Source: an uncultured bacterium (GTDB taxonomy: Bacteria > Verrucomicrobiota > Kiritimatiellia > RFP12 > UBA1067). Taken from it: a stretch of 34,920 bases of DNA. Location: positions 1 to 34,920 of the forward strand of contig URIT01000019.1 in NCBI GenBank assembly GCA_900547945.1. Reading direction: 5' to 3'. Shown in pieces: positions 1-7,467 of this stretch. The notes below the pieces were generated by a model. It was given only the letters and a program-made list of their open reading frames with translations. It did no database searches and was not told the DNA's origin. The translations under genes were made by a program, and so were the position numbers. Every line of letters starts with the position of its first letter. The first letter of the stretch is position 1.

Positions 1-83
1 GACGACCCTAATCCTCAATTCGGCTGGTGGGCTGCGCAACCCACTAACCCATTACCGGCGTTTTTCAAGCGTTTTAGGTTTCA

Positions 84-113
84 GCGCGCGCGCGTGTGTG
101 TGTGAGGGGGGGG
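84..113. repeat. GC/GT dinucleotide run followed by eight G
   Basis: The sequence is an alternating GC run passing into a GT run, one A, and then G8. It lies in the 1-224 stretch, where I find no convincing gene on either strand. It is a simple repeat prone to slippage and also a common place for assembly error. Confidence 0.8.
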
Positions 114-116
114 CTG

Positions 117-150
117 AGGAGGGTGCGGCCGCGACAAGCGCGGCCCTCCC
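117..150. repeat. Imperfect palindrome, REP-like
   Basis: The left arm GGAGGGTGCGGCCGCG pairs with the right arm CGCGGCCCTCC around the loop ACAAG, with a three-base bulge (TGC) in the left arm. It resembles the other GC-rich intergenic hairpins in this window in size and place, though not in exact sequence. Confidence 0.6.
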
Positions 151-178
151 GCTGCAGGCACGGCAGCACAGTCCCAGC

Positions 179-199
179 GCGCGGGTACATCGCGCGCCA
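179..199. repeat. 21-base repeat copy 1 (GCGCGGGTACATCGCGCGCCA)
   Basis: This 21-base sequence recurs at 11996-12016 with one mismatch (GTACAT against GTACTT). Its ends can pair, so it is a small hairpin. It probably belongs to a dispersed intergenic repeat family. Confidence 0.55.
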
Positions 200-224
200 A
201 CCTCCAGTCCTGTCTGCACGCCAC

Positions 225-260
225 AAAAAAGAAACGCGGCCGCGCACCTGCGCGACCGCG
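225..260 (-). terminator. Rho-independent terminator of secG
   Basis: On the minus strand an 11-bp GC-rich stem (CGCGGTCGCGC / GCGCGGCCGCG, one T-G pair) closes a four-base loop and is followed directly by TTTCTTTTTT. It starts about 30 bases after the secG stop codon, so it should end the hisI-secG transcript. Confidence 0.85.
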
Positions 261-290
261 ATCTCATACATTCCCTTGGGGGAGCAACTG

Positions 291-881
291 TTACTTTGCA
301 GCCGGAGCGGGCTTCGCAGGAACAGGGGCGGGCGCAGCAGGCGTTTCGGGAACCTGCCGCCGCTGAGCCTCGGGAGTGGGGGTGGCCGGCTTCGCAGCCG
401 GAGCGGGAGATGCGGGCTTTGCGGGGGCCGCCGCCGGTGCGGCGGGCTTCGCAGGAACAGCGGCGGGCTTTGCAGGGGCCGCCGGAGCGGCGGGCTTCGC
501 GGCGGGAGCCGGAGGCTGTGCCGCCGGAGCGGCGGCAGGGGCCGGTGCCTGCTTGAGGGCTTCGGGGTCGAGGCTCAGCGGCTGCGGCACCGCCTCCTTC
601 TGGACCGGGGCCTGCTCACCCGCCATCACGGACCCGGCATGCGGATCGCTCTTGGAGGTGAAGCGCGCGAGCACGAGCGTGTTGATCAGGAAGATCGCGC
701 CCAGCCAGGCCGTCACCTTGATGAGTACGTTGCCGGCGTTCGCGCCGAACACCGCCTCGCCCATGCCGCCGGCAAGACCGCCCAAACCGCCCTCCTTCGG
801 TTTCTGCAGCATCACGACAAGCGCGAGCAGCAGGCACACGACAACTTCGACCACATAGAGAAACCCAATCAAGATGCTCAT
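291..881 (-). CDS. secG: SecG, protein-export membrane subunit with long Ala/Pro/Lys tail
   Basis: SecG is the small accessory subunit of the SecYEG translocon in the inner membrane. The first ~75 residues fit the family: a first hydrophobic segment (about residues 3-25), the cytoplasmic loop with MLQKPKEGGLGGL and GGMGEAVFG, and a second membrane segment around residues 52-72. The protein then continues for about 100 residues of low complexity made of PAKPA, PAAPA and similar units, giving 196 residues where many SecG proteins have 75-130. The start is backed by GAGGTAAGG just upstream. It follows hisI by 67 bases and ends before a strong terminator. The tail is probably disordered and, with its regularly spaced lysines, basic; its role is unknown. 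Confidence 0.9.
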   Translation of the reverse strand: MSILIGFLYVVEVVVCLLLALVVMLQKPKEGGLGGLAGGMGEAVFGANAGNVLIKVTAWLGAIFLINTLVLARFTSKSDPHAGSVMAGEQAPVQKEAVPQPLSLDPEALKQAPAPAAAPAAQPPAPAAKPAAPAAPAKPAAVPAKPAAPAAAPAKPASPAPAAKPATPTPEAQRRQVPETPAAPAPVPAKPAPAAK

Positions 882-948
882 TTTCCTTACCTCTTCCTTT
901 CAGTCACAGACGACAACCGCCGACCATGTTCAAAAAAGCAACCCACAC

Positions 949-1395
949 TCAGGGATCGACGAACGTCAACTTCAGCGTCTCGAAGTCGATCTTCCGGTAA
1001 TAGCAGTTGCGCGGCGCACCCGCCTTGTTTTTCGTATGGCAGATGCCGCCCCGGCACGGACGCACGATGTACAGGAGCGAATTCTGCTCACAGTTCACAT
1101 ACGCCTCCAGCAGGTCAAACGTCTCGCCGCTCGTCTCGCCCTTGAACCAAAGCTTGTTGCGGCTCGTGGACCAGAGAATCAGCTTGCGCTTCGCGAAGGA
1201 CTCCTTCATCGCATACTCGTTTGTGTACGCGACAAGAATGACCTCCTTCGTGTCGGCGTTCTGCACCGCGACCGGAATGACGCCCGGATCGCATGGCGCC
1301 GTACCGGCCGCGCGCGTGTCGGCGACCTGGCGACCGACCTTCTCCAGCTTCGTGAAGTCGAGCGTAAGCTCGGAAGATTCTTCTATTTGTCCCAT
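949..1395 (-). CDS. hisI: Phosphoribosyl-AMP cyclohydrolase HisI
   Basis: HisI opens the purine ring of phosphoribosyl-AMP in the third step of histidine synthesis. The family core is clear: LWSTSRNKLWFKGETSG (from about residue 75), then VNCEQNSLLYIV, then CHT and NCYYR. In the family from my memory, the CEQ region is usually Asp-Cys-Asp-x-Asp, where the aspartates bind Mg and the Cys binds Zn. Here it reads Asn-Cys-Glu-Gln-Asn, and the gap between the last two Zn cysteines is longer (CHT to NCY with about nine residues between). All three cysteines remain. At 148 residues it is a stand-alone HisI without a HisE domain. Its -10 element overlaps the gltX stop codon. This may be a lineage form rather than a defect. 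Confidence 0.9.
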   Translation of the reverse strand: MGQIEESSELTLDFTKLEKVGRQVADTRAAGTAPCDPGVIPVAVQNADTKEVILVAYTNEYAMKESFAKRKLILWSTSRNKLWFKGETSGETFDLLEAYVNCEQNSLLYIVRPCRGGICHTKNKAGAPRNCYYRKIDFETLKLTFVDP

Positions 1396-1406
1396 AAGAG
1401 TGGCGT

Positions 1407-1412
1407 ATTATA
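1407..1412 (-). promoter_or_regulatory. -10 element TATAAT of hisI
   Basis: The minus strand reads TGGTATAATACG here, a consensus -10. It overlaps the gltX stop codon (1408-1410). The hisI ATG begins 11 bases downstream, so the predicted leader is only about five bases. Confidence 0.55.
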
Positions 1413-2718
1413 CCATATTGGCGGCGCGACGCAAGCGGGCAACCGTCTTTTCCTTGCCCAGAAGTTCACACGTCTCAAACAGGCCGATGCCCTCGCCGCG
1501 TCCCGAGACGGCCACGCGGATGGGATGGACCCACGGCCCCATGCCCTGCCCCTGCGCGAGTTCCTTCACCATCGCCTCGCCGGCGGCGGCCGTGAACGGC
1601 TCCAGCGCCTCGAAGCGGTTGGCGAGATCGAGGAGAAGATCCTTCACGCCCTCCTTCTTCAGGCGCTTCTCGACGGCCTTCTCGTCGAACGGATAGTCGT
1701 CCGTGAAGAAGTAGGCGCAGTTGCCGGGGATGTCGCTCCAGAACTTCGTGCGGATCTGCAACTGGTCGACGAGCAGGTCGAGGTTGAAGCCCTCGGGCAC
1801 CGCAAGCCCCGCCGCCGCCACGCGCTTCAGCAGCTCGGCGCGGTATGTCTCCTTCGGCGTGCGGCGGATATACTCTCCGTTCATCCACTGGAGCTTCTTG
1901 ATGTCGAACTTCGCCGCCGTGACGTGGACCTTCTCGATGTCGAACAGCTGGATCATCTCTTCGCGCGTCAGCACCTCACGGTCGTCGCCGGGATTCCACC
2001 CGAGGAGGAGCAGGTAGTTGAACAGCGCCTCCGGGAGATAGCCGTTCTCGCGGAATTCGCCCACGAACGCCGCGCCGTCGCGCTTCGAGTAGGGCTTGCC
2101 CTGGGCGTTCACGATCATCGAGAGGTGGCCGTACTTCGGCGGCTGCGCGCCGAGCGCCTTGAAAAGCTCGATGTGCTTGAAGGTGTTCTCCACGTGGTCG
2201 TCGCCGCGAATGACGTGCGTAATGCCCTGGTCGATGTCATCCACGACGTTCGCGAGGTGGAAGATCGGCGAGCCGTCGGAACGGACAATCGCGAAGTCCT
2301 GCACGTCCTCGGCCTTCTTCTCCATGTGCCCCTTCACGAGGTCGTCGTACGCGATGACGCCCTCCTTCGGCATCCGGAACATGATGACCTTGCCCGTCTT
2401 GCCGTCGCGGCTCGTGCGCTCGCATTCGTAGGCACGGCCGGAGGCGAGGAGCTGTTGCACGCACGCGAGGTGGCGGGCGAGGTTCTTCGTCTGGTACACG
2501 GCGGGTTCGTCGTAGTCGAGTCCCAGCCATTCCATGCACGCCAGCAGAGCCTGGATCGCCTCGGACGTCGAACGTTCGAGGTCGGTATCCTCAATGCGCA
2601 GCAGGAACTTCCCGCCCGTGTGGCGGGCGTAGAGCCAGTTGTAGATGGCGGCACGGATGTTGCCGATATGGACCTTGCCCGTCGGCGACGGGGCGAAGCG
2701 AACGCGGATGTCTGACAT
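1408..2718 (-). CDS. gltX: Glutamyl-tRNA synthetase
   Basis: GltX charges tRNA-Glu (or also tRNA-Gln in organisms using the amidotransferase route). The protein begins MSDIRVRFAPSPTGKVHIGN, where HIGN at residues 17-20 is the class I HIGH motif. The KMSKS counterpart is YSKRDGA with Ser at residue 211. The 436-residue length is slightly short of the usual ~470. The open frame runs upstream of residue 1, but the family sequence starts at the ATG at 2718, so I chose that. A TATACT -10 lies 10 bases ahead of this ATG, arguing for a very short leader and against the longer start. hisI follows immediately downstream. Confidence 0.95.
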   Translation of the reverse strand: MSDIRVRFAPSPTGKVHIGNIRAAIYNWLYARHTGGKFLLRIEDTDLERSTSEAIQALLACMEWLGLDYDEPAVYQTKNLARHLACVQQLLASGRAYECERTSRDGKTGKVIMFRMPKEGVIAYDDLVKGHMEKKAEDVQDFAIVRSDGSPIFHLANVVDDIDQGITHVIRGDDHVENTFKHIELFKALGAQPPKYGHLSMIVNAQGKPYSKRDGAAFVGEFRENGYLPEALFNYLLLLGWNPGDDREVLTREEMIQLFDIEKVHVTAAKFDIKKLQWMNGEYIRRTPKETYRAELLKRVAAAGLAVPEGFNLDLLVDQLQIRTKFWSDIPGNCAYFFTDDYPFDEKAVEKRLKKEGVKDLLLDLANRFEALEPFTAAAGEAMVKELAQGQGMGPWVHPIRVAVSGRGEGIGLFETCELLGKEKTVARLRRAANMV

Positions 2719-2728
2719 AGTGGCGGAT

Positions 2729-2734
2729 AGTATA
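2729..2734 (-). promoter_or_regulatory. -10 element TATACT of gltX
   Basis: The minus strand reads GTGCTATACTATCC. A start of transcription about seven bases downstream would leave a leader of only three or four bases before the gltX ATG. No clear -35 was recognised. Confidence 0.45.
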
Positions 2735-2822
2735 GCACATCTCACATCTGACGTGTCCGCATCGAGCTGTACGACGCGGGACAGGAGGATAGGGGATGTG
2801 CGAACGAACCGAACCACCCTCC

Positions 2823-3062
2823 TCAGCGAAAGACGAGGCAGGAGCCGCCGCAGACATTGAGGCGGAGCCGGCCGTTTCTCACGCCGACAAGCGTCCGGAC
2901 GCCTGGCTTGAGGCCTTCAACCGTCCAACCCGAGAGGTCGCCCGACGTCACGATCTCCTTCGCCTGTGCGAGCACGTAGATGCCGGACGCGAAGTCTTCC
3001 GCACGCTTCACGACACGCGCCGCAAGCTGGACGCACGAGATTATTACGCCGTGAAATCTCAA
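2823..3062 (-). pseudogene. Degenerate HPr-like phosphocarrier gene
   Basis: The frame encodes AARVVKRAEDFASGIYV and, further on, VEGLKPG. These line up without gaps with the HPr family pattern AAR-x-V-x2-A-x2-F-x-S-x-I and the later LGIGPG turn. In that alignment the phosphorylated histidine of GLHARP falls on a Cys (ISCVQL), and the regulatory Ser46 falls on Asp (SGDLSG). The last ~20 residues do not resemble the usual acidic final helix. There is no good ATG: the frame could start at TTG 3062 or at GTG 3101, on the far side of a perfect palindrome. I therefore call it a likely pseudogene, though a non-phosphorylatable HPr paralogue is possible. The assignment rests on my own alignment from memory. 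Confidence 0.4.
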
Positions 3063-3068
3063 CTCGGT

Positions 3069-3098
3069 GGGAGGGACGCGACGGAGCGCGTCCCTCCC
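3069..3098. repeat. Perfect 12-bp palindrome, REP-like
   Basis: The arms GGGAGGGACGCG and CGCGTCCCTCCC are perfect inverted copies around a six-base loop. The element lies between the xseB stop (3124) and the HPr-like frame. It has no T run, so it is more likely a dispersed repeat than a terminator. Confidence 0.75.
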
Positions 3099-3123
3099 CA
3101 CGGCACGGGGTGGTACGAGGCGG

Positions 3124-3348
3124 CTAGGCGTCGAGCGGCTCGACGCGGACGGGCTCGTTCGGAGCAGAGACGACTTTCTCCACGCGCTGGCGAATGGACT
3201 CCAGTTCGGTCGTGCAGAAGGCGGAGAGCTTCCGCCCCTCCTCGAAACGCTTCATCATCTCGCCGAGCGGCAGCGTCCCGCCCTCCATCTCGTCCACCAG
3301 CTTCTCAAGCTTCTGGAGCGCCCCCTCGAATGTCAACTTCTCGTCCAT
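3124..3348 (-). CDS. xseB: Exodeoxyribonuclease VII small subunit
   Basis: XseB is the small subunit of exonuclease VII, which degrades single-stranded DNA. The 74-residue protein carries the family pattern LTFEGALQKLEKLVDEMEGG followed by LPLGEMMKRFEEGRKL, predicted to form a helical hairpin. XseA, the large subunit, is not in the window. There is no clear Shine-Dalgarno sequence before the ATG at 3348. It is separated from purL by about 100 AT-rich bases containing an inverted repeat. Confidence 0.9.
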   Translation of the reverse strand: MDEKLTFEGALQKLEKLVDEMEGGTLPLGEMMKRFEEGRKLSAFCTTELESIRQRVEKVVSAPNEPVRVEPLDA

Positions 3349-3359
3349 AGAAAGAAATT

Positions 3360-3433
3360 AAATGGTTAGATAGTTAAATGGTTAAATGCCTTGTCGTCTG
3401 GAGTCTCCAGAAAATTCAACAATCTAACCATTT
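3360..3433. repeat. AT-rich inverted repeat between purL and xseB
   Basis: The arm AAATGGTTAGAT (3360-3371) is inverted exactly at 3422-3433 (ATCTAACCATTT). The AAATGGTTAAATG units inside it are partial repeats of the arm. A separate perfect palindrome, TCTGGAGTCTCCAGA (3397-3411), sits between the arms. The base composition differs sharply from the GC-rich genes on either side. There is no T run in the right place for a purL terminator. Confidence 0.7.
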
Positions 3434-3449
3434 GACCATTTCATTCTCC

Positions 3450-6400
3450 TCACGCATTCTCCATCGCGAACGCATAGGCGTTGCGGAACATCCGCATCCA
3501 CGGGCCCGCCTCGCCGTCGAAGAGGCCGCCGCGATAGGAGAGCTGGCAGGCGCGGAAGCCGCGCTCCGGGTGCGGCATCATGATCGTCGCGCGCCCGTCC
3601 TTCGTCGTGAAGGCCGTGAGGCCGCCCGCCGACCCGTTCGGGTTCCACGGATAGCGTTCCGTCGCCGCGCCGCGCCCGTCCACGTAGCGGAGGGCCGCCT
3701 TCGCCTTCGCGCCGTCCACGCCTTCGGGGAAGACGACGCGCCCCTCGCCGTGCGCGACGGCGATCGGCACGCGGCTGCCGGCCATGCCCTTGAAGAAGAT
3801 CGAGGGCGAATCGAGCACTTCGAGCGTGCAGAAACGCGCCTCGAACTGCTCGGACGTGTTGCGCTTGAACTGCGGCCAATCCTGCGCCCCCGGGATGAGG
3901 TCCTTGAGCTGCGAGAGCATCTGGCAGCCGTTGCACACGCCGAGCGAGAAGGTGTCCTTGCGGTGGAAGAACGCCTTGAACATGGCCTTCAGCCTGCGGT
4001 TGAAGAGGATGGAGCGCGCCCAGCCCGAACCCGCGCCGAGGACGTCGCCGTAGCTGAAGCCGCCGCACGCGACGAGGCCCTGGAAGTCGGCGAGGTCCAC
4101 GCGGCCCGCGAGAAGGTCCGTCATGTGGACGTCCACGCTCTCGAACCCCGCGAGCGCGAACGCCGCGCCCATCTCGACGTGTCCGTTGACGCCCTGCTCG
4201 CGCAGGATCGCGATGCGCGGCTTCGCCTTGCCGCGCGTGGAGGTCCTGGCCTTCGCGTCGGGATCGTAGGTGAGCGCGAAGGAGAGGCCGGGATCCGCCT
4301 CGTCGAGGCCGTTGTCGTATTCCTCCAGGGCGGTGGCGGGATTGTCGCGGCGCGCCTGCATGCGGTAGGTCGTCTCGCTCCAGGCACGGCGGATCTCCGT
4401 GACGGTGGTGGCAAGCGTGCGGCGGCAGCCCACGGCGAGCGTGAACGTGCGGTCGTCGACCGGCGCGCCGATGACGTGGACGTCGTCGGCGAGGCCGGCC
4501 TTGCGGAAGATCGCGAGAACGTCCGCGAGGTTCGCGTCGGCCACCTGGAGGACGGCACCCGGCTCCTCGCTGAAGAGCGCCGCGAGCGCGTCGCCGTCCG
4601 GCAGCGTCGCGGCGAGGCCGCGCCCGCCCGTGACCGCCATCTCGGCGAGCGTGACGGCGAGGCCGCCGTCGCTGCGGTCGTGGTAGGCGAGCGCGAGGCG
4701 TGCGGCGACGATCTTCTGCATCGCGTTGAAGAACGCCTTCACGCTCGGCGCGTCCGCGTCGGCGGGCGCGTCGCCGAGCTGGTTGTAGACCTGCGCAAGG
4801 CAGGAGGCGCCCAGGCGGTTCGCGCCGTGCCCGAGGTCGACGTAGACGAGCTTCGAGGCGCCCGGCTTCAGGTCCGGCGTGAGCGTAAGCGTGACGTCCG
4901 CCACGGGCGAGAAGGACGAGACGACGAGCGAGAGCGGCGCCACCTGGCGGTGGGAGGCGCCCTTCGAGTCGGTCCACGTCGTGTGCATCGAGCAGGAGTC
5001 CTTGCCCACGGGAATCGAGATGCCGAGGGCGGGGCAGAAGTTGAGGCCGGCCTCCTGGACGGTGTCGTAGAGGTTCGCGTCCTCGCCGGGTTCGCCGCAC
5101 GGCGCCATCCAGTTGGCGGAGAGGCGCACGTTCCGGATCGTGCCGCAGTCGGCCGCCGCGAGGTTCGTCAGGGCCTCCGTGATCGCGAGGCGCGCGGAGG
5201 CGGGGCCGTCGAGCAGCGCGACGGGCGTGCGCTCGCCGGTTGCCATCGCCTGGCCGTGGAGCGTCTTGTAGCCCATCGTAGTGACGGCGCAGTCGGCGGC
5301 GGGCAGCTGGTAGGGGCCCACCATCTGGTCGCGCGCGACGAGACCCGTGACGGAACGGTCGGTGATCGTGACGAGGAACGTCTTGTCCGCGACCGTCGGC
5401 AGGTGCAGGAGGCGGAAGAAGGCGTCCTGCGGCTTCACCTCCTTGAGGTTCAGCTTTGCGTGGGGCGTCGCGACGCGCGTCACGTCGCGCACCATGCGCG
5501 GGGGCTTGCCGAGCAGGACCTTGATGTCCATGTCGATCGGCCGGTCGTGGAAGTAGTCGTCTTCAAGGACGAGGCGCCCGTCGCCCGTCGCCTCGCCGAT
5601 GAACGCGACGGGGCAGCGCTCGCGCGCGCAGAGCGCCTCGAAGGCCGCGCGCGCGTCGCGCCGCAGCGCGAGGACGTAGCGCTCCTGGGCCTCGCAGCAC
5701 CAGATCTCCATCGGGCTCATGGAGGGCTCCTCGTTGTGGACCTTGCGCAGCTCGAAGCGTCCGCCCGTCGCCTCCACAAGCTCGGGGCAGCCGTTCGAGA
5801 GGCCGCCCGCGCCGATGTCGTGGATCGAGAGGACGGGGTTCTTCTTCCCCATCGCCGCGCAGGCGTTGATCACGCCCTGGCAGCGGCGCTGCATCTCGGC
5901 GTTTCCGCGCTGGACGCTGTTGAAGTCGAGCGCCTCGTCGTTCGTGCCCGTCATCATGGACGAAGCCGCGCCGCCGCCGAGGCCGATGCGCATCGCCGGG
6001 CCGCCGATCTGCACGATGTACGCGCCCGTCGGCACCGGCTTCTTTTCCACCTGGTCGCGCACGATCACGCCCTGTCCGCCCGCGAGCATGATCGGCTTGT
6101 GGTAGCCGCGGTAGAGCCCGGCGGCCTCGCCCTCGTAGGTGCGGAAGAAGCCCGTGAGCTGCGGACGGCCGAACTCGTTGCCGAACGCGGCGCCGCCGAG
6201 CGGACCCTCCGTCATGATCGCGAGCGGCGTCGCGAGGCGCTTCGGGAACTCCGCGTACTCCCGCTCCCACGGCTGCGGGAAGCCGGGGATGTGCAGGTCG
6301 CTCACCATGAAACCGCAGATGCCCGCGTGCGTGCGCGAGCCGCTGCCCGTCGCCGCCTCGTCGCGGATCTCGCCGCCCACGCCCGTCGCCGCGCCCGGGA

Positions 6401-7331
6401 ACGGCGAGATTGCCGTCGGATGGTTGTGCGTCTCCACCTTCATGAGCTGGTCGAGCTGCACCTTCCTGAAGCCATACACATGCTCCTTGCCGGGGGTGCG
6501 CCCGCCCGCCCCGTTCGGCAGGAACATCTCGGTCTCGAAGCCCTCCACGACGGACGAGTTGTCCTTGTAGGCGACGAGCGTGCCCTCCCCGTTCTTCTTG
6601 TGGGTGTTCTTGATCATCCCGAAGAGCGCGTTCGGCATCTCCCGGCCGTCGATGATGAACTTCGCGCCGAAGATCTTGTGGCGGCAGTGCTCGGAGTTCA
6701 CCTGGCCGAACATCACGAGTTCGGTGTCGGTGGGGTTGCGTCCGGCAGCGGCGAAGCTCTCCGCGAGGTACTGCATCTCAGGCTCGCTGATCGCAAGGCC
6801 CAGCTCGGCGTTCGCCTCGCGGATCGCCGCGACGCCCTTCGCCATCACGTCGAAGGTGCGGCCGGGACGCGGCGGCGGGCAGTCGAAGAGGTCGTCGAGC
6901 GTGTCGTAGACGCCCTCGGTCATCCGGTCGTGGAGCGCGTTCAGGAGCTGCGCGTCCGAACGGTCGAACGCGGGCTTGATCCGGAAGCGGATGCCGCGCT
7001 CGACACGGGCGATGCCCGCGAGGCCGCAGTTGCGGAAGATGTCCGTCGCCTTCGAGCTCCACGGGGAGATCGTGCCCTTGCGGGGCGTCACGTAGAATGC
7101 GCCGGCCTCAAGCGCGGGCTCGTCGCCGACGGCGTTCAGAAGCGTCGCCGCGCGCGCGCGCGTTGCGTCGTCGGGGCCGTTCCCCTCGCTCTGGAGCGCA
7201 TACACCCACGTGGCCGCGATGTCGGCCTGGGCGAGGGCGGGCGTGTGGGCGGCCAGAACGGCACGGAGCGCGTCGAGACGGAACTGCGAATAGGCCGCAG
7301 TCCCCGAAAGCAGGATCGGTTTCATCTTCAT
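3450..7331 (-). CDS. purL: Phosphoribosylformylglycinamidine synthase, large single-chain form
   Basis: This enzyme makes FGAM from FGAR, glutamine and ATP in purine synthesis. At 1293 residues it is the long form with both the synthetase and the glutaminase domain in one chain, as in E. coli. Recognisable pieces are VMFGQVNSEHCRHKIFGAKF, VETHNHPTAISPFPGAATG, and the C-terminal amidotransferase with Cys 1133 in GVCNGCQML and PHPERGFRACQL near the end. Two ATGs lie six bases apart (7331 and 7325); AAAGG is four bases from the first and ten from the second, so either could be used. A TATAAT lies upstream. The frame is open well beyond the ATG, but family similarity starts at MKPILLSGTAAYSQF. 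Confidence 0.97.
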   Translation of the reverse strand: MKMKPILLSGTAAYSQFRLDALRAVLAAHTPALAQADIAATWVYALQSEGNGPDDATRARAATLLNAVGDEPALEAGAFYVTPRKGTISPWSSKATDIFRNCGLAGIARVERGIRFRIKPAFDRSDAQLLNALHDRMTEGVYDTLDDLFDCPPPRPGRTFDVMAKGVAAIREANAELGLAISEPEMQYLAESFAAAGRNPTDTELVMFGQVNSEHCRHKIFGAKFIIDGREMPNALFGMIKNTHKKNGEGTLVAYKDNSSVVEGFETEMFLPNGAGGRTPGKEHVYGFRKVQLDQLMKVETHNHPTAISPFPGAATGVGGEIRDEAATGSGSRTHAGICGFMVSDLHIPGFPQPWEREYAEFPKRLATPLAIMTEGPLGGAAFGNEFGRPQLTGFFRTYEGEAAGLYRGYHKPIMLAGGQGVIVRDQVEKKPVPTGAYIVQIGGPAMRIGLGGGAASSMMTGTNDEALDFNSVQRGNAEMQRRCQGVINACAAMGKKNPVLSIHDIGAGGLSNGCPELVEATGGRFELRKVHNEEPSMSPMEIWCCEAQERYVLALRRDARAAFEALCARERCPVAFIGEATGDGRLVLEDDYFHDRPIDMDIKVLLGKPPRMVRDVTRVATPHAKLNLKEVKPQDAFFRLLHLPTVADKTFLVTITDRSVTGLVARDQMVGPYQLPAADCAVTTMGYKTLHGQAMATGERTPVALLDGPASARLAITEALTNLAAADCGTIRNVRLSANWMAPCGEPGEDANLYDTVQEAGLNFCPALGISIPVGKDSCSMHTTWTDSKGASHRQVAPLSLVVSSFSPVADVTLTLTPDLKPGASKLVYVDLGHGANRLGASCLAQVYNQLGDAPADADAPSVKAFFNAMQKIVAARLALAYHDRSDGGLAVTLAEMAVTGGRGLAATLPDGDALAALFSEEPGAVLQVADANLADVLAIFRKAGLADDVHVIGAPVDDRTFTLAVGCRRTLATTVTEIRRAWSETTYRMQARRDNPATALEEYDNGLDEADPGLSFALTYDPDAKARTSTRGKAKPRIAILREQGVNGHVEMGAAFALAGFESVDVHMTDLLAGRVDLADFQGLVACGGFSYGDVLGAGSGWARSILFNRRLKAMFKAFFHRKDTFSLGVCNGCQMLSQLKDLIPGAQDWPQFKRNTSEQFEARFCTLEVLDSPSIFFKGMAGSRVPIAVAHGEGRVVFPEGVDGAKAKAALRYVDGRGAATERYPWNPNGSAGGLTAFTTKDGRATIMMPHPERGFRACQLSYRGGLFDGEAGPWMRMFRNAYAFAMENA

Positions 7332-7359
7332 GTAGCCTTTGCGTTGAAATTGAGCAGAA

Positions 7360-7365
7360 ATTATA
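7360..7365 (-). promoter_or_regulatory. -10 element TATAAT of purL
   Basis: The minus strand reads TTATGGTATAATTTC, a perfect -10 hexamer with the same TGG extension seen at hisI. The predicted leader to the ATG at 7331 is about 22 bases and contains AAAGG. Confidence 0.6.
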
Positions 7366-7382
7366 CCATAAAACCGTCCCCG

Positions 7383-7411
7383 TTGACGGGGAAGGGCACT
7401 TTTGATATTCT
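7383..7411 (+). promoter_or_regulatory. Sigma-70-type promoter of the GT10 gene
   Basis: TTGACG (7383-7388) and TATTCT (7406-7411) are separated by 17 bases on the plus strand, 57 bases before the GT10 ATG. It is divergent from the purL promoter, which lies within about 20 bases. Confidence 0.45.
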
Positions 7412-7467
7412 TCCCCGACCGGGGCGCAAGAACAGGAACATCGTCTCCGGCAACAGGGATTCCTGCC

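Noticed and set aside
1..290. tRNA or other RNA gene in the left gene-free stretch
   Set aside because: I found no cloverleaf or GTTCRA arm; only simple repeats, palindromes and the secG terminator.
3397..3411. TCTGGAGTCTCCAGA as purL terminator
   Set aside because: On the purL strand the T run comes before the hairpin, not after it, so it does not fit rho-independent termination.
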